Source of the DNA: an uncultured bacterium
GTDB taxonomy: Bacteria; Cyanobacteriota; Vampirovibrionia; Gastranaerophilales; Gastranaerophilaceae
Direction: 5' to 3'
Assembly (NCBI GenBank): GCA_949282215.1
Contig: CASDPF010000001.1
Coordinates: 124,001 to 188,000, forward strand
Length of the DNA stretch: 64,000 bases
Of the stretch, positions 52,782-60,996 are shown piece after piece. The position numbers and the translations under genes are program-made. Positions within the stretch are counted from its first letter, which is position 1. The number at the start of each line of letters is the position of its first letter. A model generated the notes under the pieces. It worked only from the letters and a program-made list of their open reading frames with translations. It did not search any database and was not told where the DNA came from.

Positions 52782-54812
52782 TTAACCGAATGTTTTGAAT
52801 GATCTTTCTACGTTTTTATCTAATACTGATTTTAGACTTTCTTCTTCTGCAATTAGTGCGTCATACTGAGTATCAATCTTTTTCTGATCCATTTCATATC
52901 TTTTATCTTGTGCTTGAATTGCTTCCATACCTTTTTCATATTCAGCTTCAGCCAAAGCAAGTGCATTATCATCTTGTTTGTCAACTATTGCAGTACAGCT
53001 GTCTAGTGAAACCAATTCATAATCTGTACCATTTATATTAAATCCTTGAGTTGAATCCTCAGCGGCAGGGGATACAAGTTGATATCTCCCGTTTCTGATA
53101 CCTGTTTCAAGCTCTAATGAAGTTAATCCGCCAAAATCCTTATCTTCAACCAATACATTCTCATAGACAGGTACTTCTTTTTCAATTGGTTTTTGTTCAT
53201 AACCGATTGGAGGTTGAGTTGTATCAGGAGTTTCTTTTGTATCTTCTTTTGCAAGTGCATCTTCTTGTAATTCTGTTAAGTTTAGTACAGGAAGTTTATT
53301 TGCTTGAGATGTTGCCTGTTCTTGGTCTTTATACCCATCTCCGCCTTCCTGAATCCAAACATTAACTTTTGATCCATCAGACAATGTTTCTGTTGCTGAA
53401 GTACCTAAAACACCCTTGTTAGATGAACCGCTATCATAAGTAGGCGATTTTGAATTACTCCAGTAAAGTACGTTATTGTTATTTCTGGTATCTAAAGCCA
53501 TCATATTTGTTACATCTGATTCTAAAACAGGTCCTCTGCAAGCTAAATCTGATGCGTTTATATTTGCTCCTGAAGCATTAGTAATTGCACCCATTGCAAC
53601 ACAATTCTTAATTGTTGTTTCGTGAGAATCATCACCGATAAAGTTATTGATTGAATTTGAATAATCCAGTCCTGAGCCTAATTTTATATCAACATCTGAA
53701 TAGCAATTTTTGATTTCACTTTCACCTTTAACAATATTAGTGTTAGCACCAATGAAACCTCCAATAAAACCAAAACTGTCGTCTGCATTTGGAACATTGA
53801 TTTGACCGGTTACACTTGAATTGCTAACGTTACCATTACTTAAGCCTACAAGACCACCAACCGATGCTCTTTCCGGCACATATCCCATAGCATAAGTAGT
53901 GTCAGGTTTTAAATTGCATGTAATATTTACATTTGTAGCATTACAGTTTTCTATAGACGCTCCATCAGCCAAATAGTTTGAAAGTGCACCTAAGGCATCT
54001 CTTTCAGCAGTTACGTTAGCACCTTCAAGATTAATATTCTTCGCAACACCGTATAATGAATCAAAGAAGCCAGAATCACCATTTAAGCCTTGTATAGTTT
54101 CACCATTACCATCAAAAATACCTTTGAATGCAGGAATACCATGCCAGTTATACCCGCTCAAATCAATTACTTCTCCGTCATCTAAATCTAATACGTAGTT
54201 TTGAGAAGTAGCATCAGGATTTTTGCCCATCTGATCAATAATTGCATCAAATCCTGCCTGTGATCTTATTGAAATTGCATTAACTTCTTTTTCCTGACCA
54301 TCAATAACCGTAGTATAAGATACCGTTTTTAAATCATCTTCACCAAGACCGGTTGCTGCTACAATACTATTCATAGCATCTAAACTTTCCGGCCCGTATG
54401 CAGGAATCGAATTACTAGGATCTCTAAATGTGTCTGTTTCTGTTTTTGTAGGATAAATTGGTTTTGTCAAATCATCTTCATAACCTACAATTACAGTTTC
54501 TGTTTTTCCTGTATCAACTTTTTCGTAAGTATAACCAAGAATTTTGCTTCCATCATATACAAACAAGTTTTGGGCTTTTAAATTTTCCAAAGTAATTAGT
54601 TCACATTTAGTAGATGCACCATCAACAGTGAAGATATTTGGATTTATGTAAAGTCTGCTATTTGACAAAGCACGAGTATATTTTTCTTGAATTCTTTCAG
54701 AATCCATTGAAAGTCTAATCTTAGCATCTGAAACATTTTGACCTTGTAAAGACAAATTGTTTAGTTGTGCTGTGATGTACAATAATCTTGCTTGTGTTGC
54801 TGACATTCCCAT
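52782..54812 (-). CDS. large repeat protein with GLUG-like beta-helix region
   Basis: A 676-residue protein. The start MGMSATQARLLYITAQLNN is followed by a Gln/Ser-rich helix (SLQGQNVSDAKIRLSMDSERIQEKYTRAL) seen in style in other predicted surface proteins of this lineage. From about residue 215 to 420 it has Gly-rich repeats typical of GLUG/beta-helix adhesins: HGIPAFKGIFDGNGETIQGL, NLEGANVTAERDALGALSN, VGGLVGLSNGNVSNSSVTGQ, and FIGGFIGANTNIVKG. A polar linker with Gln and Thr follows, then a charged helix. No classical signal peptide is present. It probably forms an elongated extracellular or secreted rod; role unknown. Confidence 0.65.
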   Translation of the reverse strand: MGMSATQARLLYITAQLNNLSLQGQNVSDAKIRLSMDSERIQEKYTRALSNSRLYINPNIFTVDGASTKCELITLENLKAQNLFVYDGSKILGYTYEKVDTGKTETVIVGYEDDLTKPIYPTKTETDTFRDPSNSIPAYGPESLDAMNSIVAATGLGEDDLKTVSYTTVIDGQEKEVNAISIRSQAGFDAIIDQMGKNPDATSQNYVLDLDDGEVIDLSGYNWHGIPAFKGIFDGNGETIQGLNGDSGFFDSLYGVAKNINLEGANVTAERDALGALSNYLADGASIENCNATNVNITCNLKPDTTYAMGYVPERASVGGLVGLSNGNVSNSSVTGQINVPNADDSFGFIGGFIGANTNIVKGESEIKNCYSDVDIKLGSGLDYSNSINNFIGDDSHETTIKNCVAMGAITNASGANINASDLACRGPVLESDVTNMMALDTRNNNNVLYWSNSKSPTYDSGSSNKGVLGTSATETLSDGSKVNVWIQEGGDGYKDQEQATSQANKLPVLNLTELQEDALAKEDTKETPDTTQPPIGYEQKPIEKEVPVYENVLVEDKDFGGLTSLELETGIRNGRYQLVSPAAEDSTQGFNINGTDYELVSLDSCTAIVDKQDDNALALAEAEYEKGMEAIQAQDKRYEMDQKKIDTQYDALIAEEESLKSVLDKNVERSFKTFG

Positions 54813-54903
54813 ATCATGTTCCCTTTATATTAATTTCCTTAATTGGAATGTCGGCATATTTTAGTTTATACTTTAATAAATAAGGATTTTTATTACAAAT
54901 TTG

Positions 54904-55158
54904 TTACAATTCTGCATCTATTAATTTTAGCTTATCATTATGCGAAAGATGTTTAATTCGAAATTCTTCTTTCATAGCTTCTGATTTTGTTGCAAATTCT
55001 TTTTGGTATACAACTTTAACCGGTCTATGAGCACGTGTGTATTTTGCACCTTTTCCTTCAATGTGTGCTTTAAATCTTTTTTCAACATCATCTGTATAAC
55101 CACAATAAAATGAATTATTTTCAGTTAGCAAAATATAAGTATAATATTTTTTTTCCAT
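54904..55158 (-). CDS. GIY-YIG domain endonuclease-like protein
   Basis: An 84-residue single-domain protein from the ATG at 55158. It shows the variant GIY-YIG core YYTYILL and FYCGYTDDVEKRFKAH, followed by KGAKYTRAHRPVKVVY and EFRIKHLSHNDKLKLI, as in UPF0213/YhbQ-like proteins. The catalytic Arg (in EKRF) and Glu (in AMKEEFRIK) are present. Its biological role in such stand-alone proteins is not settled. Confidence 0.85.
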   Translation of the reverse strand: MEKKYYTYILLTENNSFYCGYTDDVEKRFKAHIEGKGAKYTRAHRPVKVVYQKEFATKSEAMKEEFRIKHLSHNDKLKLIDAEL

Positions 55159-55173
55159 AATATTTAAAATACA

Positions 55174-55203
55174 ATAAAAAAGGCGGTTTGAAATCAACCG
55201 CCT
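55174..55203 (-). terminator. rho-independent terminator of the 119-residue Gly/Cys-rich protein gene
   Basis: Arms AGGCGGTT (55181-55188) and AACCGCCT (55196-55203) with a 7-base loop; read on the minus strand it is followed by TTTTTTATTG. It lies 42 bases after the stop at 55245 and just upstream of the GIY-YIG gene. Confidence 0.85.
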
Positions 55204-55244
55204 ATATTAATCCATTTTCTTTTATTTCTTTACATCAAACCTTA

Positions 55245-55604
55245 TTATACGAACGAGGAGAATCCGCCGCCGGATGAGCATGAAGATGCACATCCTCCTG
55301 AAAAACCTGCAGATGCTCCGCCGCTAAATCCGCAATCACCGCCGCCAATTGTAGATACAGCACTTGAAAAGCTTGCTAAAAATCCTGTACACGCAACTGT
55401 TGTGCCTTCTGATGAAGAATAATTAGAATAATCAATTGATGGTGCAAAAGGATTCGAAGATGTAAAAGTATCATATTGCGGTATTGAAATTAAACTCTTT
55501 TCTGTATTAAAAGCCAATGAACCTGCTGTTTCTACTGATTCAACAGGACGTTGATTAATTCCTGTATTAAGATTGTTAGAAGATTTAGCATTAATCGAAT
55601 TCAT
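55245..55604 (-). CDS. 119-residue protein with Gly/Ser/Cys-rich C-terminal tail
   Basis: The first 65 residues are polar and Asn/Ser-rich (MNSINAKSSNNLNTGINQRP). The last 50 residues are Gly, Ser and Cys rich: a segment with Cys near TTVACTG, then GGGDCGFSGGASAGF and SGGCASSCSSGGGFSSFV. No signal peptide or membrane segment is present. The tail resembles low-complexity metal-binding or peptide-precursor tails, but no modification enzyme is nearby. Its own terminator follows. Function unknown. Confidence 0.55.
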   Translation of the reverse strand: MNSINAKSSNNLNTGINQRPVESVETAGSLAFNTEKSLISIPQYDTFTSSNPFAPSIDYSNYSSSEGTTVACTGFLASFSSAVSTIGGGDCGFSGGASAGFSGGCASSCSSGGGFSSFV

Positions 55605-55702
55605 ATTTTACTCCTCAATATCTAATTAACATTCTCGTGACATATATATAAAAAAAATTTATTAATTACGATTTCAGCATGCCCTTTTTCTCTTAACATT
55701 CC

Positions 55703-55731
55703 TTTACATAAATAGCAAAAAATAATATTAT
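55703..55731 (+). promoter_or_regulatory. predicted promoter in front of an orphan hairpin
   Basis: TTTACA (55703-55708) and TATTAT (55726-55731) are exactly 17 bp apart, giving a start near 55738. The nearest gene on the plus strand starts only at 55913, after a terminator-like hairpin. Confidence 0.5.
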
Positions 55732-55737
55732 AAGTTT

Positions 55738-55806
55738 TATACAAGTTATCGGAAACACGATTTTATATATTAATGAAGACCTTTAAAGAAATTTAGAGGT
55801 CTTTTG
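55738..55806 (+). ncRNA. candidate small RNA or attenuator leader, about 69 nt
   Basis: From the predicted start near 55738 the transcript contains a short hairpin (ATCG-GAAACA-CGAT) and ends at a hairpin AAGACCT (55776-55782) / AGGTCTT (55797-55803) with an AT-rich internal stem, followed by TTTTGC. This would be a small RNA, or a leader whose terminator is bypassed to express the gene at 55913. No Rfam family is recognised. Confidence 0.35.
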
Positions 55807-55912
55807 CTATTAAATATAAATCTATAGATCTATAAAATTTAGACTAATGATTGATGAATTCCTATAAGAAAACATATATTCTTGTTATGTGAAGATTAGG
55901 GAAATAGGAATC

Positions 55913-56560
55913 ATGAAAAAGCTAATTTTAATAGTATCAATATTTTTCTTGGCTACTACAATGGCATTAGCAGGAGATAATTTTTTAAACGCAGTTATTT
56001 TAGAGGATACAGATAGCGGATATAATATAATATTACGTTCAGATGCTCTTGCAACTGTAAAAAGGAATTCAGAAGGAGAAAATAAGCTTACACTTGAGCT
56101 AAAAGGGATTTCTGCCGCATCAAATCTTAGCACTTTATATAAGAATACATCTAATGCGAACAGCGTAATTGTTGAAAATACAGGTTCAAATTCCGTTAAA
56201 ATTCATGTGAACGCAGAAAACATAGCAAATTCAAATATAATATTTGATACACCAGCATCATCACCTGTAGTTGTAACGGATAGTATTTCACGTAACACAC
56301 TTTTATGGAGTATTCTGGCTTTTATTGCTCTAAGTGCAATATTCTTTATGAGCAAAAATATTAAAGATGATCCACATGAAGATGTTGCCGAAGCCATCCA
56401 AAAAAGCATGAGAGATAGAGAAATTGAAATTTATAAAAATTATAGGAAAGAACTTTTAACAATACCTAGTATAGACTATAAAATCAAAAATCCTAGAGTT
56501 AAAGAAGCAATAAGACGTGCTGATACAATAAGACATTTACAGAGAGTAGTTAATAAATAA
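55913..56560 (+). CDS. exported protein with C-terminal membrane helix, unknown function
   Basis: From the ATG at 55913 (AGGAAT before it) the product is 215 residues. A cleavable signal (MKKLILIVSIFFLATTMALAG) is followed by an extracytoplasmic part of about 110 residues with beta-strand-like sequence (NIILRSDALATVKRNSEGENKLTLELKGI), then one membrane helix (TLLWSILAFIALSAIFFMSKN) and a charged cytoplasmic tail ending in RRADTIRHLQRVV. No family is recognised. The strand-rich part resembles an AMIN-like domain in style only. It heads a three-gene plus-strand cluster with a two-helix peptide and an SPFH protein. Confidence 0.7.
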   Translation: MKKLILIVSIFFLATTMALAGDNFLNAVILEDTDSGYNIILRSDALATVKRNSEGENKLTLELKGISAASNLSTLYKNTSNANSVIVENTGSNSVKIHVNAENIANSNIIFDTPASSPVVVTDSISRNTLLWSILAFIALSAIFFMSKNIKDDPHEDVAEAIQKSMRDREIEIYKNYRKELLTIPSIDYKIKNPRVKEAIRRADTIRHLQRVVNK

Positions 56561-56582
56561 GGAAGTAAAAGAGAGATAAAAT

Positions 56583-56774
56583 ATGGCAATCAGAGTATTA
56601 TTTTTACTGTTATCACTTGTAATTATTACAAATATTGTAATTATAGTTTGCAGTTATTTATTCAATGTTAACTTATACCAAAAACACGGCAAAGCAATTC
56701 TTAGCGGATTTGGTATATTAGCAGTCCTAATTGTTGTTGTATATGTAATACTTGCAGTTCTCGGATTAGTTTAG
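56583..56774 (+). CDS. 63-residue small membrane protein
   Basis: Two hydrophobic helices (VLFLLLSLVIITNIVIIVCSYLF and ILSGFGILAVLIVVVYVILAVLGLV) joined by a short polar turn with Asn, Tyr, Gln, Lys and His. It lies 22 bases after the previous gene and 22 before the SPFH gene, so it is probably a partner of one of them in the membrane. No family recognised. Confidence 0.65.
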   Translation: MAIRVLFLLLSLVIITNIVIIVCSYLFNVNLYQKHGKAILSGFGILAVLIVVVYVILAVLGLV

Positions 56775-56796
56775 CTTTTAAATAAAGGAATTATAT

Positions 56797-57804
56797 ATGA
56801 ATTCGGATATTGTATTTATAGGTATTTTTATATCATTTTTTGTCATTACTATTTTAATAGATTCCCTTAAAAAACTGTGGGAAAAGAAAAAGAGCCGCAG
56901 GAGAAAGAAAAGAATCAAAAAAGAAATTAATATTAATGAAATTGAACAACAATTTAACTACATACCAACAATAAGAAATTATATAAAAGAGAGGGTTAAT
57001 TTTATGGAAGGAAAAAATTTAGCAACACCGGTTATGGTAACAGTACTTTTGATAGTATTTATCATAATTTGCAATCCTATTGCGATTGTAGGAGTCGGCG
57101 AAAGAGGTGTAAAAGTGACTCTTGGCCAAGTTTCACCTCAAAGTTATACTGAAGGTATTCATCTTATTACTCCATTTATTTCAAAAATTAAAAACATGGA
57201 TGTAAAGACTCAAAAGTCTTATATTGAGACTGATTTATACACCAAAGATATCCAGCAGGCAAAAATATCTTATGTAATAAATTATAATCTCCAGCCACAA
57301 AACGCTCATAAAATGTATAGAGAAGTCGGTACCGGCTATGTTGATAATATTTTAATGCCAGTAGTCGAAGGTACAATCAAAGATGTAATCGGGAGATGGA
57401 ATGCACAGGATTTGGTTGCAAACAGAGAAACTGCTACTGTAGATATTTTGAAAAAACTGCAAAAGCAACTTGAACCAAGATATATTAACGTTACAGGGTT
57501 TCAAATTACAGATATAAATTACTCAGGAGGTTTTGAACGAGCAATTGAAAGCAAAGTTACAGCAGAGCAAGAAGCATTAAAAGCTAAAAACAGAACAGTC
57601 CAAATTCAAGAAGAAGCTAAACAAAAAATTATTTCAGCAGAAGCTGAAGCAAAATCTATGGCAATCAGAGCAAATGCACTTACCCAAAACAAAGCTCTTG
57701 TTGAATATGAAGCTGTTCAAAAATGGGATGGACATCTCCCTCAATATATGATGGGCAACACTGTACCATTTTTGAATATGTCAACAGGAAATTTTAAGAG
57801 ATAG
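56797..57804 (+). CDS. SPFH/band 7 (prohibitin-like) membrane scaffold protein
   Basis: A 335-residue protein. After a first hydrophobic segment (IVFIGIFISFFVITILI) and a very basic stretch (KKKSRRRKKRIKKEI) comes a second helix (MVTVLLIVFIIICNPIAIVGVG) and the band 7 domain (GVKVTLGQV...GIHLITPFISKIKNMDVKTQ), a coiled coil (AEQEALKAKNRTVQIQEEAKQKIISAEAEAKSMAI) and a short tail. Such proteins form membrane microdomain scaffolds. Two starts are possible: 56797, or ATG 57004 preceded by GAGAGGG, giving a standard prohibitin of 266 residues without the first helix. A terminator follows. Confidence 0.9.
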   Translation: MNSDIVFIGIFISFFVITILIDSLKKLWEKKKSRRRKKRIKKEININEIEQQFNYIPTIRNYIKERVNFMEGKNLATPVMVTVLLIVFIIICNPIAIVGVGERGVKVTLGQVSPQSYTEGIHLITPFISKIKNMDVKTQKSYIETDLYTKDIQQAKISYVINYNLQPQNAHKMYREVGTGYVDNILMPVVEGTIKDVIGRWNAQDLVANRETATVDILKKLQKQLEPRYINVTGFQITDINYSGGFERAIESKVTAEQEALKAKNRTVQIQEEAKQKIISAEAEAKSMAIRANALTQNKALVEYEAVQKWDGHLPQYMMGNTVPFLNMSTGNFKR

Positions 57805-57834
57805 ATAATTTAACCTAAATAATAATCCTTGATC

Positions 57835-57863
57835 ATCCGCTTCATAATGAAGCGGATTTTTTT
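57835..57863. terminator. rho-independent terminator after the SPFH gene
   Basis: Perfect 10-bp arms ATCCGCTTCA (57835-57844) and TGAAGCGGAT (57848-57857), loop TAA, followed by TTTTTTT. It separates the plus-strand SPFH gene from convergent wecB and could serve the SPFH side best. Confidence 0.9.
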
Positions 57864-57885
57864 ATATATAAAGAAAAATAAAAAA

Positions 57886-59010
57886 TTATATATCAAAATA
57901 ATTATCTATTATATTCCTGATTTGCATAGCAGAAGTTCCATCCCCATAAGGATTGGAAGCTTTTAATCTTGAATTTTCTCTTGAGTTGGAAAGTATATTT
58001 TCACTCAGTATAACTATTTTCTCATAATCAGCACCGACTAGGGTTGATACTCCTGCATCAATCCCTTCTTGACGCTCTGTTTCATATCGCATAACAAGTG
58101 TCGGACATCCGAAAGATGGTGCTTCTTCTTGAATTCCACCTGAATCTGTTAAAATCAATTTAGCATTTTTCATTAAATACACCAAATAAGGGTAATCCAA
58201 AGGTGTTAAAAGTTTTACATTACTAAAACGACCTAATCTTTCGTGAATTTTGTTTTTAACATTTGGGTTTGGATGTACAGGGATAACAAAAGTATGATTC
58301 TCATATTTTTGAACCAGATACTTGATAGAATCAATAATTCTATCAATTCTTTCACCATGATTTTCTCTGCGGTGAGCAGTAATCAATACAAGCTTATCAT
58401 CAACTGTCACACCTAAATCTTTAAAATAATTTTTTGCAGTTTCCATTGTATCACTGGAAAGACAGAATAAAGCATCTATTACGGTATTTCCGACAACATG
58501 AATTTTGTTTTCAGGAATATTTTCTTTTAAAAGTGCTTGGCGATTTTTTTCTGTAGGAGCAAAATGAATTTCTGCAACGCGAGACGTCATTTGCCGCATA
58601 ACTTCCTCTGGAAACGGCTCATAAATATCATAAGAGCGTAATCCTGCTTCTACATGAAATACAGGAATTTTATTATAAAAACTTGCCAAAGCTCCGCAAA
58701 GAACAGTCATTGTATCGCCTTGCACAATAGTAGCATCAACTTTGTTTTCTGAATAAACTGTATTTAAAGCACTTAAAATTCTTGTCTGAACTTCTAATAA
58801 TGATTGATTTGGCTTCATTACATCTAAATTTATATCCGCTTTTAAATCAAAATAAGCAAGTGTTTGATTTGACAGCTCTTTTTGCTGCTCAGTATTACAA
58901 ATAATAACATTATATTTTTCAGGGTACTTTTTTAACTCCAAAATTACAGGAGCAAGTTTTATTACTTCAGGTCTAGTACCAAAAACCACCAATATATTTC
59001 TTTTTTCCAT
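57886..59010 (-). CDS. wecB: UDP-N-acetylglucosamine 2-epimerase, non-hydrolysing
   Basis: From the ATG at 59010 the product is 374 residues. It converts UDP-GlcNAc to UDP-ManNAc for cell-surface polysaccharide. Signatures: VVFGTRPEVIKLAPVI at the N-terminus, VQGDTMTVLCGAL, HVEAGLRSYDIYEPFPEE (catalytic residues), TAHRRENHGERI and LTDSGGIQEEAPSFGCPTLVMR, all intact. It stands alone between a terminator and the divergent glutaredoxin-like gene. Confidence 0.95.
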   Translation of the reverse strand: MEKRNILVVFGTRPEVIKLAPVILELKKYPEKYNVIICNTEQQKELSNQTLAYFDLKADINLDVMKPNQSLLEVQTRILSALNTVYSENKVDATIVQGDTMTVLCGALASFYNKIPVFHVEAGLRSYDIYEPFPEEVMRQMTSRVAEIHFAPTEKNRQALLKENIPENKIHVVGNTVIDALFCLSSDTMETAKNYFKDLGVTVDDKLVLITAHRRENHGERIDRIIDSIKYLVQKYENHTFVIPVHPNPNVKNKIHERLGRFSNVKLLTPLDYPYLVYLMKNAKLILTDSGGIQEEAPSFGCPTLVMRYETERQEGIDAGVSTLVGADYEKIVILSENILSNSRENSRLKASNPYGDGTSAMQIRNIIDNYFDI

Positions 59011-59106
59011 AGCATAAAGTTTAATATAAAAATTAATCTTATGCAATCATATCGGGGGATATAATTTTTCTGTGAATAAATATAATAATTGCAAAAGGAG
59101 ATAAAA

Positions 59107-59343
59107 ATGTACGATTTATACTATTCGGAAACCTGTCCATATTGCAGGAAAGTAATTAACTATTTTGAAGAAAATAACATTAAATTTAATCCTAAAGAAA
59201 TAAACAATCCCTCTTATTATGATGAATTACTAAAAATAGGCGGAAAAGCTCAAGTTCCGTTTGTTGTTGACATAAAAAGCGGAGTTAGTATGTACGAATC
59301 AGATGATATAATTGATTACTTAAAAAAGAATAATAAGGTTTAA
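59107..59343 (+). CDS. glutaredoxin-like protein
   Basis: From ATG 59107 (AAAAGGAG before it) the product has 78 residues: MYDLYYSETCPYCRKVINYF with the C-P-Y-C redox motif, a cis-Pro in AQVPFVVD, and ESDDIIDYL for substrate binding. It reduces disulfides or carries an Fe-S cluster. It lies 5 bases before the degenerate hybrid-cluster-protein gene, so the two are co-transcribed and may act together. Confidence 0.85.
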   Translation: MYDLYYSETCPYCRKVINYFEENNIKFNPKEINNPSYYDELLKIGGKAQVPFVVDIKSGVSMYESDDIIDYLKKNNKV

Positions 59344-59348
59344 TAACT

Positions 59349-60944
59349 ATGTTTTATAACTACGATAAAAATAACATAAACGAATATAATGAGTGTGATG
59401 CGAGAGGTGCTTGCTCTATTGCACCAAAAATTTCTTCTTTACAGGAAGTTATAATAATTTTCCTAAAACAGCTTTCATACTATGCACTAATGTTGATTAA
59501 ATTTGATGAAGACATTAGCAAAATAAGCGGGAACATTGCAGAAACACTTTCCTCATTGGTTTGTACAACTGACTACACTGATGAAGAACTTTTAGGGCTT
59601 GTAAGCAAACAATATGCATTACTAATCAAAACAAAACGTCAATATTTAAATATATGTAAAAAAAATAACCTTGAATGTAAGGAATTAAAAGCAGATATTT
59701 CAATTAAACCGGAAATGACGTTATCCTCTATTATATCACAAGGTGAAAAAATTTTTTTAAAAAAAACAAATAAAATGACAATTCATGAGAAAAATATATA
59801 TGATATTCTTTTATCCGTTCTAAAGTCGATTGCTGCAAATATTATGCAATTAAAGGATAATAATATATCATTTAATGATGCTGAAATAACACTATTAAAA
59901 GGTCTAAATTTATTAAATTCAAATAAAATTACTGAAAAGAAAATTAAACAAAAATTAAAAGAACTCTCAAAAATCAATGACAATGCAGTACTTAAACTAT
60001 ACGATGTACTGATTGAACAATATGGACAATTTGATGAAACCTTAGTTTCGCACTCAACACGAGAGGGAAAGTCAATCTTGGTTTCAGGCGGTTCATTAAA
60101 TGAACTAAAAATGCTTCTTGATGCAGCTAAACAAGAAAAAATAGATATTTATACTCACGGAGAATTACTTATTGCACATGCGTTTGAATTCTTTAAAAGA
60201 TATGAAAATTTAAAAGGTCATTACGGAAAATGCAATGAAAAATGCATACTAGACTTTGCAACATTTCCAGGAGCAATCTTACTCACAAGCAATTCATCTC
60301 AAAATCTTGAGTATGTCTACAGAGGAAGAATTTTTACAACAGAAAAATTTAAGCCTAAAGGTATAGAACAGATTGTAAATAATAATTTTAAACCATTAAT
60401 TGTATCTGCCAAATCTGCAAAAGGATTTGCTAAAGGTCAAGCAAGAGAGGATGAGCTTATAGGCTTTAATCAAAAACAACTGGAAATAAAGCTTACAGAA
60501 ATCGCAGAAAAGTTTAAAACAAAAGAAATAGAAAAGTTGTTAATACTCGGAATTTCAAATTACACAAGAGAACAGGAACAATATTTTAACACATTACTGC
60601 GGCTATTACCTCAACGCACTTTTGTATTGAGTTTTTCTTATGGGAAAATGTCAGATAATATTTTAAAAATAAATATAGTTAAAAGTTTACCAATGGCATA
60701 TAGGATACTTGATAAATTATTTGAAAAAATCTCTATAAAATCTGATAGAATTTTATATTTTTTAACTAAATGTGACTCAACTTCTATTACTAAAATAATT
60801 TCATTAAAAGAAAACGGAGCAAAGAATGTTTATTTATCTCACTGTCCTCCAAATATAATTAACCCATCAGTATTATCAACACTAAAAAATGTGTATGGAA
60901 TAAAAACAACTTCAACACCGGAAAATGATGCCAAGCTCATATAA
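59349..60944 (+). CDS. hybrid-cluster-protein (Hcp)-like protein lacking the hybrid-cluster ligands
   Basis: A 531-residue protein whose whole length lines up with hydroxylamine reductase/Hcp: ECDARGACSIAPKISSLQE (N-terminal cluster region), ILVSGGSLNELKMLLD, IYTHGELLIAH, YENLKGHYGK, FATFPGAILLTSNS, YRGRIFTTEKFKPKG, FNTLLRLLPQRTFVLSFSYGKM and the end NVYLSHCPPNIINPSVLSTL...TTSTPENDA. Canonical ligands of the 4Fe-2S-2O cluster are nearly all changed: SGHD is SGGS, TTNC is TSNS, the GGCDGA and LxxxCGK cysteines are Ser and Tyr, and the WYEQKA motif is lost. Only the Glu of the THxE motif remains. Two of four N-terminal cluster cysteines remain. It is unlikely to reduce hydroxylamine or NO; a structural, sensor or scaffold role is inferred. 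Confidence 0.78.
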   Translation: MFYNYDKNNINEYNECDARGACSIAPKISSLQEVIIIFLKQLSYYALMLIKFDEDISKISGNIAETLSSLVCTTDYTDEELLGLVSKQYALLIKTKRQYLNICKKNNLECKELKADISIKPEMTLSSIISQGEKIFLKKTNKMTIHEKNIYDILLSVLKSIAANIMQLKDNNISFNDAEITLLKGLNLLNSNKITEKKIKQKLKELSKINDNAVLKLYDVLIEQYGQFDETLVSHSTREGKSILVSGGSLNELKMLLDAAKQEKIDIYTHGELLIAHAFEFFKRYENLKGHYGKCNEKCILDFATFPGAILLTSNSSQNLEYVYRGRIFTTEKFKPKGIEQIVNNNFKPLIVSAKSAKGFAKGQAREDELIGFNQKQLEIKLTEIAEKFKTKEIEKLLILGISNYTREQEQYFNTLLRLLPQRTFVLSFSYGKMSDNILKINIVKSLPMAYRILDKLFEKISIKSDRILYFLTKCDSTSITKIISLKENGAKNVYLSHCPPNIINPSVLSTLKNVYGIKTTSTPENDAKLI

Positions 60945-60947
60945 ATA

Positions 60948-60977
60948 AAAAATCCCGTCAAAAGACGGGATTTTTTT
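60948..60977. terminator. rho-independent terminator, shared by convergent genes
   Basis: Arms AATCCCGTC (60951-60959) and GACGGGATT (60964-60972) with loop AAAA, flanked by A-run and T-run. It ends both the Hcp-like gene (plus) and rpsG (minus). Confidence 0.92.
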
Positions 60978-60996
60978 GTTTATATTAATAATAATA

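Larger units (their letters stand above)
55605..55912. other. AT-rich intergenic region with a candidate RNA
   Basis: No protein gene is seen over 308 bases. The part at 55703-55806 holds a promoter-like pair and an orphan hairpin (listed separately). The last part before 55913 is AT-rich and contains no clear terminator or further promoter. Confidence 0.5.
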
